Shown in pieces: positions 16,871 through 24,373 of a stretch of DNA of 64,000 nt. Both the position numbers and the translations under genes were made by a program. Source of the stretch: Lichenicola sp964247755 (lineage in GTDB: Bacteria; Pseudomonadota; Alphaproteobacteria; Acetobacterales; Acetobacteraceae). The DNA is taken from assembly GCA_964247755.1 (NCBI GenBank), contig CAXTVX010000001.1:496001-560000 (forward strand), in the 5' to 3' direction. Each line of letters begins with the position of its first letter. Position 1 is the stretch's first letter. The notes below the pieces were generated by a model. That model made no database searches. It saw only the letters and a program-made list of their open reading frames with translations, and was not told the DNA's origin.

Positions 16871-18970
16871 ATGACCGCCCGTCCCCGCCTTCCGATCCGC
16901 TCCGGAGCCGATGCGCGGACGCGGCCCGGGCTGCTGATCGCCGCCCTCCTGCCGCTTGCCGGCTGCGCCGGGAACACGGTGCCGGTGGCAGCCGCAGCAC
17001 GGGCGGACACACAGGCGGCACCCGTGGTGGTGGAACGTGACGCGGCGGCGGACCGGGACGACCCGGTGGCGGCGCGGCTGTCGGTCTACCTGCGCCTGCT
17101 CCGGCCCGGCGGCGGGTCGGCTGCCGCCATTGCCGGGTTCCTGTCGCAGAACCCGACCTGGCCGAATCGGGCGCTGCTGCGCCAGCGGCTCGATCAGGCG
17201 ATCGCCGCGGAAACCGACCCGGCAGCGCTCGGCGCGGTGTGCGGCAGCGTGAGCCCGGGCTCCGCCGCCTCGCTGCTGCGCTGCGCCGGGATCCTTCCCT
17301 TGTCCGGATCCACCGCGGGGCCGCCGGACGTGGTGCCGCCGGCGCTGGTGGCCGCGGCACGCGACGCCTGGATGCACGGCATCGACGGGCCCGACCAGGC
17401 ATCGGCGTTCCTGCGCGTCTGGGGCCGGTTCCTGACCGCGGACGACCAGGAGCATCGCTTCGACCGCCTCGAATGGGCAGGCAACGCCCTTGCCGCCGGC
17501 CGCACACTGCCTCTGCTGCCGCCGGCCGACCAGGCGCTGGCCGCGGCCCGGCTGGCGCTGCGACGCAACACGCCGGACGCCGATGCGGTCGCAGCGTCGC
17601 TGCCTGCTTCGGACGCGCACGATCCGGTGCTGGTGCTGGAGCTGGCGCGCTGGCTGCGCCGCAACGGCCGCCTCGATGCCGCGGTGTCGCTCTGGCACGG
17701 CGATGCGGCGGCGGCGGAGTTGCGGATCGGTCCCGACCGGCTGCCCGCGTTCTGGACCGAGCGCGACGCCCTGTCCCGCGACCTGCTGGGCGGGAACCGG
17801 GACGCCGACGCCCTCGCCATTGCCGACGACCGGATGCAGGTCGAGCCGGGACCGCGACTCGACGCCGACTTCCTCGCCGGCTGGATCGCGCTGCGCCGCC
17901 TGCACGACCCGGTGGCCGCCGAGGCGCGATTTGCCCCGCTGATGCAGTCGGCCGCCGTCATCACCCACAGCCGCGGCGCCTACTGGACCGGGCGGGCCCG
18001 GCTGGCGCGTGGCGACGCCGGCGGGGCCACCGCCGCGCTGGAGCAGGCCGCCGCCTTCCCAACCACCTTCTACGGACAGCTCGCCGCCGCCCGGCTACAG
18101 CCGCCGGCGCCCGGGCCGGCAACGCTGCTGGCGCCGGGTCCGGCGAGGCTGTTGGCGCCGGGGCCGGTGACGCTGCTGGCACCGACCGCGGAGGATCCGG
18201 TCGCGGATCGTCTCCGGCAGCTGCACGATCCTGGCTGGACCCAGGACGAGGCGATCCGCTTCGCCGGGCTGGAGCTGGCACGGGCGGGGGAGCTGCTGGT
18301 GGCCTGGAACGATCGCAGGCACGCGCGCGCCTTCCTGCTCCGTCTCGACGCGATGGCGACCACCGACGCCGACCACGCCCTGGCCGCCTCCCTGGCCGAC
18401 CGGCTCGACCTGCCGGACGTGGCGGTGGCCATCGCGCGCGCGGCCGGCCGGCACGGGCTGGTGCTGCGTCAGTCGGGCTGGCCGCAACCGTTCATCCCGC
18501 CGGACAGCACCCTGCCGCCGGGACTGGCGCTGGCGGTGATCCGTCAGGAAAGCAGCTTCGACCCGCAGGTCACCAGCCCGGCTGGCGCGCGCGGGCTGAT
18601 GCAGCTCACGGACGGGACCGCCCGCGACACTGCACGCGCCGCCGGGCGGCCGGACCTGTCCGGCGGCGGGACGGTGCTGTTCGACGCGAACGCCAACATG
18701 ACGCTGGGGGACGCCTACCTCGACACCCTGCTGGCCCGGTTCGGCGGCGTGGTGCCGTATGCGGTGGCGGCCTACAACGCCGGCCCGCACCGGGTCGACC
18801 AGTGGCTGGCGGCCGGCGATCCGGCACGGACACCCGCCAGCGGGATCGACCGCCAGGACGGCATGGTCGACTGGATCGAGACCATCCCGTACGCGGAAAC
18901 ACGCAACTACGTGCAGCGGGTGATGGAGAACATGGCGATCTACCGCGCCGGACCCGGCTCCCGCGCATGA
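16871..18970 (+). CDS. Lipoprotein soluble-lytic-transglycosylase family protein
   Basis: This enzyme cleaves peptidoglycan glycan strands, forming 1,6-anhydromuropeptides. From the ATG at 16871 it has 699 residues. Residues 20-32 form a lipoprotein signal ending in L-A-G-C (Cys32), so it is probably anchored to a membrane. A long helical superhelix-like region occupies about 70-540. The catalytic SLT domain starts near 550 with catalytic Glu560 in V-I-R-Q-E-S-S-F-D and G-A-R-G-L-M-Q-L behind it, ending near 680 with A-Y-N-A-G-P. Three 8-residue repeats interrupt the helical part at 415-438. The stop overlaps pgpA as ATGA. An earlier GTG/ATG could extend the N-terminus by about 23 residues, but the lipobox favours this start. 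Confidence 0.93.
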   Translation: MTARPRLPIRSGADARTRPGLLIAALLPLAGCAGNTVPVAAAARADTQAAPVVVERDAAADRDDPVAARLSVYLRLLRPGGGSAAAIAGFLSQNPTWPNRALLRQRLDQAIAAETDPAALGAVCGSVSPGSAASLLRCAGILPLSGSTAGPPDVVPPALVAAARDAWMHGIDGPDQASAFLRVWGRFLTADDQEHRFDRLEWAGNALAAGRTLPLLPPADQALAAARLALRRNTPDADAVAASLPASDAHDPVLVLELARWLRRNGRLDAAVSLWHGDAAAAELRIGPDRLPAFWTERDALSRDLLGGNRDADALAIADDRMQVEPGPRLDADFLAGWIALRRLHDPVAAEARFAPLMQSAAVITHSRGAYWTGRARLARGDAGGATAALEQAAAFPTTFYGQLAAARLQPPAPGPATLLAPGPARLLAPGPVTLLAPTAEDPVADRLRQLHDPGWTQDEAIRFAGLELARAGELLVAWNDRRHARAFLLRLDAMATTDADHALAASLADRLDLPDVAVAIARAAGRHGLVLRQSGWPQPFIPPDSTLPPGLALAVIRQESSFDPQVTSPAGARGLMQLTDGTARDTARAAGRPDLSGGGTVLFDANANMTLGDAYLDTLLARFGGVVPYAVAAYNAGPHRVDQWLAAGDPARTPASGIDRQDGMVDWIETIPYAETRNYVQRVMENMAIYRAGPGSRA
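18113..18184 (+). repeat. Three in-frame 24-bp repeats inside the lytic transglycosylase gene
   Basis: Three consecutive 24-bp units encode G-P-A-T-L-L-A-P, G-P-A-R-L-L-A-P and G-P-V-T-L-L-A-P. Copies differ at several third positions and a few coding bases, so the array is not brand new. It would form a Pro/Ala linker within the helical domain. Confidence 0.85.
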
Positions 18971-19455
18971 GCGGCGGGGCCCGCTGGGCACGGGTGGTGG
19001 CGAGCTTCGGCGGCGTCGGCTTCGCGCCGCGTGCGCCCGGCACGGCGGGAACGCTGGCGGCGCTGCCGTTCGGGTGGGCATTGCTGCAGGCGCCCTGGCT
19101 GCTGGTCGCGGCGATCCTGGCAGCCTGCGTCGGCGGGATCGTCGCGGTGCGGCGGGCCGCCGACGGCGTCGACCACGGCTGGATCGTGATCGACGAGGTG
19201 GCAGGGCTGTGGATCACGCTGCTCGGGCTGGTCGGCCTGCCACGGCTGCCGCCGCCGCATGGAATCGGACTGGCGGTCGGGCTCGTGGCGGCCTTCGCCC
19301 TGTTCCGGCTGCTGGACATCGCCAAGCCCGGCCCGATCGGACGGATCGACCGGCGCCACGACTCGTTGGGGGTGATGGGCGACGACGTCGCTGCCGGACT
19401 CGCGGGCGCGGTTCTGCTGCTCGCGGCGAGGCTGGCGCTGGATTGGAACCGATGA
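18967..19455 (+). CDS. pgpA: Phosphatidylglycerophosphatase A
   Basis: PgpA removes phosphate from phosphatidylglycerophosphate to give phosphatidylglycerol. The 162-residue protein shows G-F-A-P-R-A-P-G-T-A-G-T near residues 18-29, I-V-I-D-E-V-A-G near 75-82, and the R-L-L-D-I-A-K-P-G-P-I segment followed by G-V-M-G-D-D-V-A-A-G-L near the end, with several membrane helices between. All are family hallmarks. It overlaps slt (ATGA) and cinA (ATGA), so the three are translated as a unit. The enzyme for the step before, PgsA, is encoded at 56.3-56.9 kb. Confidence 0.93.
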   Translation: MSGGARWARVVASFGGVGFAPRAPGTAGTLAALPFGWALLQAPWLLVAAILAACVGGIVAVRRAADGVDHGWIVIDEVAGLWITLLGLVGLPRLPPPHGIGLAVGLVAAFALFRLLDIAKPGPIGRIDRRHDSLGVMGDDVAAGLAGAVLLLAARLALDWNR

Positions 19456-19946
19456 TCGACCAGGACACGCTGGACCAGGCAGGGCTGCTGCTGGAACGGC
19501 TGAAGGCTGCGGGCGTGAGCATCGCGACCGCCGAAAGCTGCACCGGCGGCCTGGTGGCGGCGGCGCTGACGCACCATGCCGGCTCGTCCGCAGCGGTACT
19601 GGGCGGGTTCGTGACCTATTCCAACGGGATGAAGCACAGTTTGCTCGGGGTGGGGACCGCGCTGCTCGACCGGTTCGGAGCAGTGAGCGGCGAGGTCGCG
19701 GCGGCGATGGCCGAGGGTGCGCTGGCCCGGAGCGGCGCCGACCTGGCCGTGTCCGTCACCGGGATCGCTGGTCCGGGAGGCGCCACCGCGGCCAAACCGG
19801 TCGGCCTGGTCTGGTTCGGTCTGGCGCAGACCGGCCATCCGACACGGACCGAGCGTCTGGTGCTGCCGGGCGACCGTGGTCAGGTCCGAGGAGCGTCGGT
19901 TCGCCGCGCCCTGGCCCTGCTGGATGGCGCTCTGCCTGGCGGCTGA
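19452..19946 (+). CDS. pncC: CinA C-terminal-type nicotinamide-nucleotide amidohydrolase
   Basis: The 164-residue protein is a stand-alone CinA C-terminal domain, known as an NMN deamidase that recycles nicotinamide mononucleotide. The motif T-A-E-S-C-T-G-G is at 26-33 with Ser29/Cys30, and V-S-V-T-G-I-A-G-P-G-G follows near 101-111. The molybdopterin-binding N-terminal domain of full CinA is absent, so this is the short PncC form. Pairing with pgpA is common in alphaproteobacteria, and the 4-bp ATGA overlap shows tight coupling. It converges on the EF-hand gene with 44 bp between stops. Confidence 0.93.
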   Translation: MIDQDTLDQAGLLLERLKAAGVSIATAESCTGGLVAAALTHHAGSSAAVLGGFVTYSNGMKHSLLGVGTALLDRFGAVSGEVAAAMAEGALARSGADLAVSVTGIAGPGGATAAKPVGLVWFGLAQTGHPTRTERLVLPGDRGQVRGASVRRALALLDGALPGG

Positions 19947-19990
19947 CCGCGATCGAAATCGGGCTGGGCATCATCCGGACGAAGAAGGGT

Positions 19991-20362
19991 CTAGGCGACG
20001 CCTTCCTTGCGGTGCTTGTGGTGCGAGCGGTTGAAGGCGTGGATTTGCTCGGCCGTGATCCATCCCTTGTGATCGGTGTCGATCTCGTCGAAGTGCTTGG
20101 CCACACGCGGCCAGTCCGCCAGTTCCGTCTGCTGCCGCGTCAGGTGACCATCATGTGTGGTGTTGGCTGCCGCGAAGTGCGTCTCGACGCCACTGGAACC
20201 GTGGCGGATCTCGATCCGATCGGGATCGATGGCCTGGGGCGCAGCGTTGGACAGTGCAGCCGGTACGGACGCCGCGCGCGAGGGAGCGGACTGTGCCAGG
20301 GCGGACAGCCCGGCAAGGCTCCCGCAGAGCAGGACGGCACTGATGTTGAGGACCATGCGCAT
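19991..20362 (-). CDS. Secreted EF-hand-like protein
   Basis: The 123-residue product has a signal peptide (hydrophobic 5-22, likely cleavage after A-L-A near 23). The mature part contains two loops in the EF-hand arrangement: one reading A-N-T-T-H-D-G-H-L-T, the other E-I-D-T-D-H-K-G-W-I-T, about 25 residues apart. The first loop has Asn/Thr/His at positions normally Asp, so calcium binding by it is doubtful. The tail is His/Lys-rich (R-S-H-H-K-H-R-K). A role in metal binding in the periplasm is plausible, but the substrate is unknown. The protein could also start at the ATG two codons later. Confidence 0.75.
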   Translation of the reverse strand: MRMVLNISAVLLCGSLAGLSALAQSAPSRAASVPAALSNAAPQAIDPDRIEIRHGSSGVETHFAAANTTHDGHLTRQQTELADWPRVAKHFDEIDTDHKGWITAEQIHAFNRSHHKHRKEGVA

Positions 20363-20482
20363 GTGGATCGCTTTCCTGACGACGCCGGTAACACCGGACT
20401 AGATGGGTTCCCGGCCACCAGCCTCGAACACACATAGTTGATCAGGAAAAGCTTAAAGCGCGATGAACGATTCGTGATCGGC

Positions 20483-20508
20483 GGGAGGCCGACGTCTGCC
20501 GGCCTCCC
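20483..20508. terminator. GC-rich hairpin between the two small secreted-protein genes
   Basis: GGGAGGCC (20483-20490) pairs with GGCCTCCC (20501-20508) over a 10-nt loop, 11 bp after the stop of the minus-strand His-rich gene. No T-run follows on either strand. Confidence 0.45.
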
Positions 20509-20518
20509 GGATCAGGGT

Positions 20519-20902
20519 CTACTGGCCGCCGGGCGTGTTCGACGGCGTCGTGGTACCAGTGCTGCCCGAAGAGGGCGCACTGCCCGCCGGCGGCATGCTG
20601 GATGGCGCCGCCATGCCGGTTCCCGGCGCGGTGCTGGAGGACGGCATGCTCGCCGGCGCGGTGCTGTCACCGGTGGCGGACGCGTTGCCGCCCCGTGCGG
20701 CGGCGAGGCTCTTGGCGTTCAGCTCGTCGGTGGACGGATCGCCAGCCCGCTTCGAGTGGGTCTTCGGACCCTGCATGTGATCCATGCGGCTCGAGTGGTG
20801 GCGATGGTGGTGCATCGGCTTGCTGGTGTCGGTCTGGGCCATGGCCGGGACGGCAAACGCCAGGGCAGCCGCGCAGAGAGAGGCACTCAGGATCGACTTC
20901 AT
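20519..20902 (-). CDS. Small secreted His-rich, Ser/Pro-tailed protein, unknown
   Basis: From the ATG at 20902 (preceded by AAAAGGAAC) the product has 127 residues. Residues 1-22 are a signal peptide ending in A-M-A. The start of the mature part is His/Met-rich (P-M-H-H-H-R-H-H-S-S-R-M-D-H-M), which could bind metal. The last 60 residues are low-complexity Ser/Thr/Pro/Ala/Gly and likely disordered. No family is recognised. It lies upstream of the EF-hand secreted protein on the same strand, and both may serve periplasmic metal handling; that link is only inferred from composition and position. Confidence 0.65.
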   Translation of the reverse strand: MKSILSASLCAAALAFAVPAMAQTDTSKPMHHHRHHSSRMDHMQGPKTHSKRAGDPSTDELNAKSLAAARGGNASATGDSTAPASMPSSSTAPGTGMAAPSSMPPAGSAPSSGSTGTTTPSNTPGGQ

Positions 20903-21041
20903 GGATGTTCCTTTTCTGTCACGACCGACAGAGCTTGAGACAAGGAGGCGTCGTCGGTGGACGCTCCGACACGACCAAGCAACGACCGCCTGTCGTGGCA
21001 GTTGCGCCACAGTCGTGTAAACCGGAACATCAGCGTGAAAA

Positions 21042-21533
21042 TCAGCCGACCGGCGCCGGATCCGCCGTGACGGGCGTCGCAACCGGGACGGCCGGACGCG
21101 GCGACACGCCGTAGATGTCGCGAGCGCGCTTGAGGAAAGCGCCGACCATCAGGCGGACCGCCTCGTTGAACACCACCCCGATCGCCGCCTGCAGCAGGCG
21201 CGAACGGAACTCGAACTCGACGAAGAAGTCGACCAGGCACCCGCGCGGGTCGGGGGTGAAGGTCCACACGTTGTTGAGGTAGCGGAACGGGCCCTTCTCG
21301 TAGCGGACCCGCACAGTTCGAGGACGGTCAAGCGCCACCCGGCTGGTGAAGCTTTCCCGGAACGGGCCGAAGCCGATGCTCATGTCGGCGACCAGCTCGG
21401 TGTCGGTGTGGCTGCGCACCCGCGCCCCGGTGCACCAGGGCAGAAACTCCGGATAGCGGCCCACGTCGGCCACCATGTCGAACAGCTGCTCGGCGGTGTA
21501 GGGGATGAGGCGGCGTTCGGCGTGGGTGGGCAT
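21042..21533 (-). CDS. RatA/Coq10-type START-domain protein
   Basis: The 163-residue protein belongs to the polyketide-cyclase/START group that contains Coq10 and E. coli RatA. Typical segments are Y-T-A-E-Q-L-F-D-M-V-A-D-V-G-R-Y-P-E-F-L-P-W-C at about 12-34 and the long C-terminal helix with V-F-N-E-A-V-R-L-M-V-G-A-F. In many alphaproteobacteria this gene follows lipA, as here, and it probably binds ubiquinone-like lipids; the name RatA (ribosome-association toxin) comes from E. coli and need not apply. Its ATG shares one base with the lipA TGA, so it is translated with lipA. The last 20 residues are Pro/Ala/Val-rich. Confidence 0.9.
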   Translation of the reverse strand: MPTHAERRLIPYTAEQLFDMVADVGRYPEFLPWCTGARVRSHTDTELVADMSIGFGPFRESFTSRVALDRPRTVRVRYEKGPFRYLNNVWTFTPDPRGCLVDFFVEFEFRSRLLQAAIGVVFNEAVRLMVGAFLKRARDIYGVSPRPAVPVATPVTADPAPVG

Positions 21534-22519
21534 CAGGATGCTACGCGCGAGCCCGCCAAACGTGCCGCGCGTGCATCGCGCAGTGCAGCAAAATCCGAAT
21601 CGGCATGATACGACGAGCGGGTCAGCGGCGTGGCGCTCACCTGCAGGAAGCCCTTGGCACGCGCCATCGTGGCGTAGTCGGCGAACTCGTCCGGCGTCAC
21701 GAACCGGTCCACGGCGGCGTGCTTCACGCTCGGCTGCAGGTACTGGCCGAGGGTGAGGAAGTCGACCTCGGCGATGCGCAGGTCGTCCATCACCTGCAGC
21801 ACCTCCGGGCGCCCCTCGCCCAGCCCCACCATCATGCCGGACTTGGTGAAGATCGCCGGATCCAGCTGCTTGACCCGGTCCAGCAGGCGCACCGACTGGT
21901 AGTAGCGCGCACCCGGCCGGATCGTGGCGTAGAGCCGGGGCACGGTTTCCAGGTTGTGGTTGAACACGTCCGGCCGGGCCTCGACCACCACCTCCAGGGC
22001 ACCTGGCTTGCGCAGGAAGTCAGGGGTCAGGATCTCGATCGTGGTGCCCGGCGAGGCCTGGCGGATCGCCCCGATCACGGCCGCGAAATGCGCCGCCCCG
22101 CCGTCCGGAAGGTCGTCGCGGTCGACCGAGGTGACCACCACGTGGCGCAGGCCCAGCGTCGCCACCGCGTCGGCCACCCGTCCCGGCTCGCCCGCGTCGA
22201 GCGCGTCCGGCTGACCGGTGCGCACGTTGCAGAAGGCGCAGGCGCGTGTGCAGATCTCGCCCATGATCATCATGGTCGCGTGGCGCTGCGACCAGCACTC
22301 GCCGATGTTGGGGCAAGCCGCCTCCTCGCACACCGTCACCAGCTTCCTGTCGCGCATCAGCGTGCGCGTCTCGTGGTAGACCGGATGCGTCGGCGCCTTG
22401 ACGCGGATCCAGTCCGGCTTGCGCAGGATGGGGTTGTCCGGTCGGTGCGCCTTTTCCGGATGGCGCGGCGCAGCTATGGCGCCCTCGCTCCGGTGGTCGA
22501 TCAGCAATCGGGTGGACAT
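21533..22519 (-). CDS. lipA: Lipoyl synthase
   Basis: LipA inserts two sulfurs into octanoyl groups on E2 and H proteins, a radical-SAM reaction. The 328-residue protein (ATG 22519) has the auxiliary cluster cysteines Cys64, Cys69 and Cys75 (C-x4-C-x5-C) and the SAM cluster cysteines Cys90, Cys94 and Cys97 (C-x3-C-x2-C). The C-terminal R-S-S-Y-H motif, which supplies a serine ligand, is present. An upstream in-frame start at 22552 is possible but weaker. The gene lies at the end of the pdh cluster, whose E2 and E1 beta lipoyl domains are its substrates. A 97-bp gap separates it from the preceding small gene, so it may have its own promoter. Confidence 0.97.
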   Translation of the reverse strand: MSTRLLIDHRSEGAIAAPRHPEKAHRPDNPILRKPDWIRVKAPTHPVYHETRTLMRDRKLVTVCEEAACPNIGECWSQRHATMMIMGEICTRACAFCNVRTGQPDALDAGEPGRVADAVATLGLRHVVVTSVDRDDLPDGGAAHFAAVIGAIRQASPGTTIEILTPDFLRKPGALEVVVEARPDVFNHNLETVPRLYATIRPGARYYQSVRLLDRVKQLDPAIFTKSGMMVGLGEGRPEVLQVMDDLRIAEVDFLTLGQYLQPSVKHAAVDRFVTPDEFADYATMARAKGFLQVSATPLTRSSYHADSDFAALRDARAARLAGSRVAS

Positions 22520-22616
22520 GGGGCTCCGTGCGTCCGGGCGGGGTAGGACCATGCTCTACAGGTGGCGCCATGCCGGACGAGCGTCAAGCAAGCAAACGTG
22601 CGCCGCCGGGCCGTGG

Positions 22617-22940
22617 CTAGCGGGTCAGCCCGCCGATGCGTGCGGGCGGCCAGTCGTCGATCCTTCTTGCCACGCCGCAATCCAGGATGTTCACCAGGAT
22701 GCGCGCGCGTTCCAGTTCCACCGGATCATGCGTGGTCAGGAGGGTCTCCACCGTGTGATCGCAAGCCTTGCGCAGCTTCTCGTCCGGCAGCCTCGTGACG
22801 CCGCTCAACAGCACGATGGCAAGGCTGATGCCGACGACGCCACCGGCCCCGACGACCATGGCGAACCCGACCCAGACGCCCGCCGGGGCGCGGGCGCCAA
22901 ATCCGAATCGCCGTCGCGTGAAATCCGGACGCTCGCTCAT
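22617..22940 (-). CDS. Small single-pass membrane protein, unknown
   Basis: The 107-residue product has an Arg-rich start (F-T-R-R-R-F-G-F-G-A-R), one membrane segment at about 24-46, and a soluble C-terminal part with two cysteines (in R-K-A-C-D-H-T and I-L-D-C-G-V). The minus-strand sequence before the ATG carries GGGAGGGG, a strong ribosome-binding site. It begins 23 bp after the lpd stop, so it is part of the pdh transcript. The cytoplasm-side basic cluster suggests an N-in, C-out arrangement. I do not recognise the family, and the position gives no specific function. Confidence 0.7.
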   Translation of the reverse strand: MSERPDFTRRRFGFGARAPAGVWVGFAMVVGAGGVVGISLAIVLLSGVTRLPDEKLRKACDHTVETLLTTHDPVELERARILVNILDCGVARRIDDWPPARIGGLTR

Positions 22941-22963
22941 GAGCCCCTCCCGGACCGTTCACC

Positions 22964-24370
22964 CTAGAAGTGGATCGCCTGCCCCCAGGCATCCAGCACC
23001 GCCTCGTGCATGGTCTCGCTGACGGTGGGGTGCGGGAACACCGTGTGCATCAGCTCCTGCTCGGTAGTCTCGAGCGTCCGGCCGATGGCGAAGCCCTGGA
23101 TCATTTCCGTGACCTCCGCGCCGACCAGGTGCGCACCCAGCAGCTCGCCGGTCTTGGCGTCGAACACGGTCTTGGCCATGCCTTCCGGCTCGCCCATGGC
23201 GATCGCCTTGCCGTTGCCGATGAACGGGAACCGGCCGACGCGTATCTCGCGCCCTTCCGCCCGCGCCTTGGCCTCGCTCCAGCCGACGCTCGCCACCTGC
23301 GGCCGGCAATAAGTGCAACCGGGGATGTTGGTCCAGTCGATCGGGTGCACGTCCAGGCCGGCGATCTTCTCCACGCACAGCACGCCCTCGTGGCTCGCCT
23401 TATGCGCGAGCCAGGGAGCGCCGGTGAGGTCGCCGATCGCATACACGCCCGGCTCGCCGGTGCGGCAGAAATGGTCGATCGTCACGCGGCCCTTCTCGAC
23501 CACCACCTTCGTGCCCTCGAGCCCGATGGTCTCGACGTTGCTGACGATGCCGACCGCCGAGATCACCCGGTCGAACTCCAGGGTCTCGGTCTTGCCGTCC
23601 GCCTCGATGGAGATCGTGACGCTGTCCTCGTTCCGGGTCGGGGTGCCGATCCTGGCGCCGGTGAGGATGCGGGTTCCCTGCTTCTCGAATGCCTTGCGCG
23701 CGAAGGCGGCGATCTCGGCGTCCTCTGCCGGCAGGATACGGTCCACCACCTCCACCACGGTCACGTCCGAGCCCATGTTGCGGTAGAAGCTCGCGAACTC
23801 GATGCCGATGGCGCCGGACCCGATCACCAGCAGGCGCCTTGGCATCAGCGTCGGCACCATCGCCTCGCGGTAGGACCAGATCAGCCGGTCCGGCTCCAGC
23901 CCGGGCAGCACGCGCGCCCGCGAGCCGGTAGCCAGGATCACGTGCGGCGCGGTCAGGCTCGCCACCGCGTCGCCGTGCCTGGTCACCGCGACCTTGCGCC
24001 TGTCCCCCTCGGTGCCGTCCAGGGCACCGTGCCCGTCGAACACCGCGACCTTGTTCTTGCGCAGCAGGTGGCCGATGCCCGACGACAGCTGCTTCGCCAC
24101 GCCGCGCGACCGCTTGACCACCTTGTCCAGGTCGTAGCGGATGTTGTCGGCCGCGAAGCCGAACTCCTCCAGGTTGTGCAGCAGGTGGTTGATCTCGGAC
24201 GAGCGCAGCAGCGTCTTGGTCGGGATGCAGCCCCAGTTCAGGCAGATGCCGCCGAGATGGGTGCTCTCGACCACCGCCACCTTCATCTTCAGCTGCGCGG
24301 CGCGGATCGCCGCGACGTAGCCGCCCGGCCCGCCGCCGACGACGACCAGGTCGAACTCGGTATCAGCCAT
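22964..24370 (-). CDS. lpdA: Dihydrolipoyl dehydrogenase (E3)
   Basis: E3 reoxidises the dihydrolipoyl groups of the pyruvate dehydrogenase complex and makes NADH. The 468-residue flavoprotein has the FAD loop G-G-G-P-G-G-Y at 12-18, the redox disulfide Cys43/Cys48 in G-G-I-C-L-N-W-G-C-I-P-T, a second dinucleotide fold with I-G-S-G-A-I-G-I-E-F, and the catalytic His447/Glu452 in H-P-T-V-S-E contributed across the dimer. It follows pdhC after 3 bp. Its place in this operon assigns it to pyruvate dehydrogenase, although E3 can also be shared with other 2-oxoacid complexes. Confidence 0.97.
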   Translation of the reverse strand: MADTEFDLVVVGGGPGGYVAAIRAAQLKMKVAVVESTHLGGICLNWGCIPTKTLLRSSEINHLLHNLEEFGFAADNIRYDLDKVVKRSRGVAKQLSSGIGHLLRKNKVAVFDGHGALDGTEGDRRKVAVTRHGDAVASLTAPHVILATGSRARVLPGLEPDRLIWSYREAMVPTLMPRRLLVIGSGAIGIEFASFYRNMGSDVTVVEVVDRILPAEDAEIAAFARKAFEKQGTRILTGARIGTPTRNEDSVTISIEADGKTETLEFDRVISAVGIVSNVETIGLEGTKVVVEKGRVTIDHFCRTGEPGVYAIGDLTGAPWLAHKASHEGVLCVEKIAGLDVHPIDWTNIPGCTYCRPQVASVGWSEAKARAEGREIRVGRFPFIGNGKAIAMGEPEGMAKTVFDAKTGELLGAHLVGAEVTEMIQGFAIGRTLETTEQELMHTVFPHPTVSETMHEAVLDAWGQAIHF

Positions 24371-24373
24371 TGC

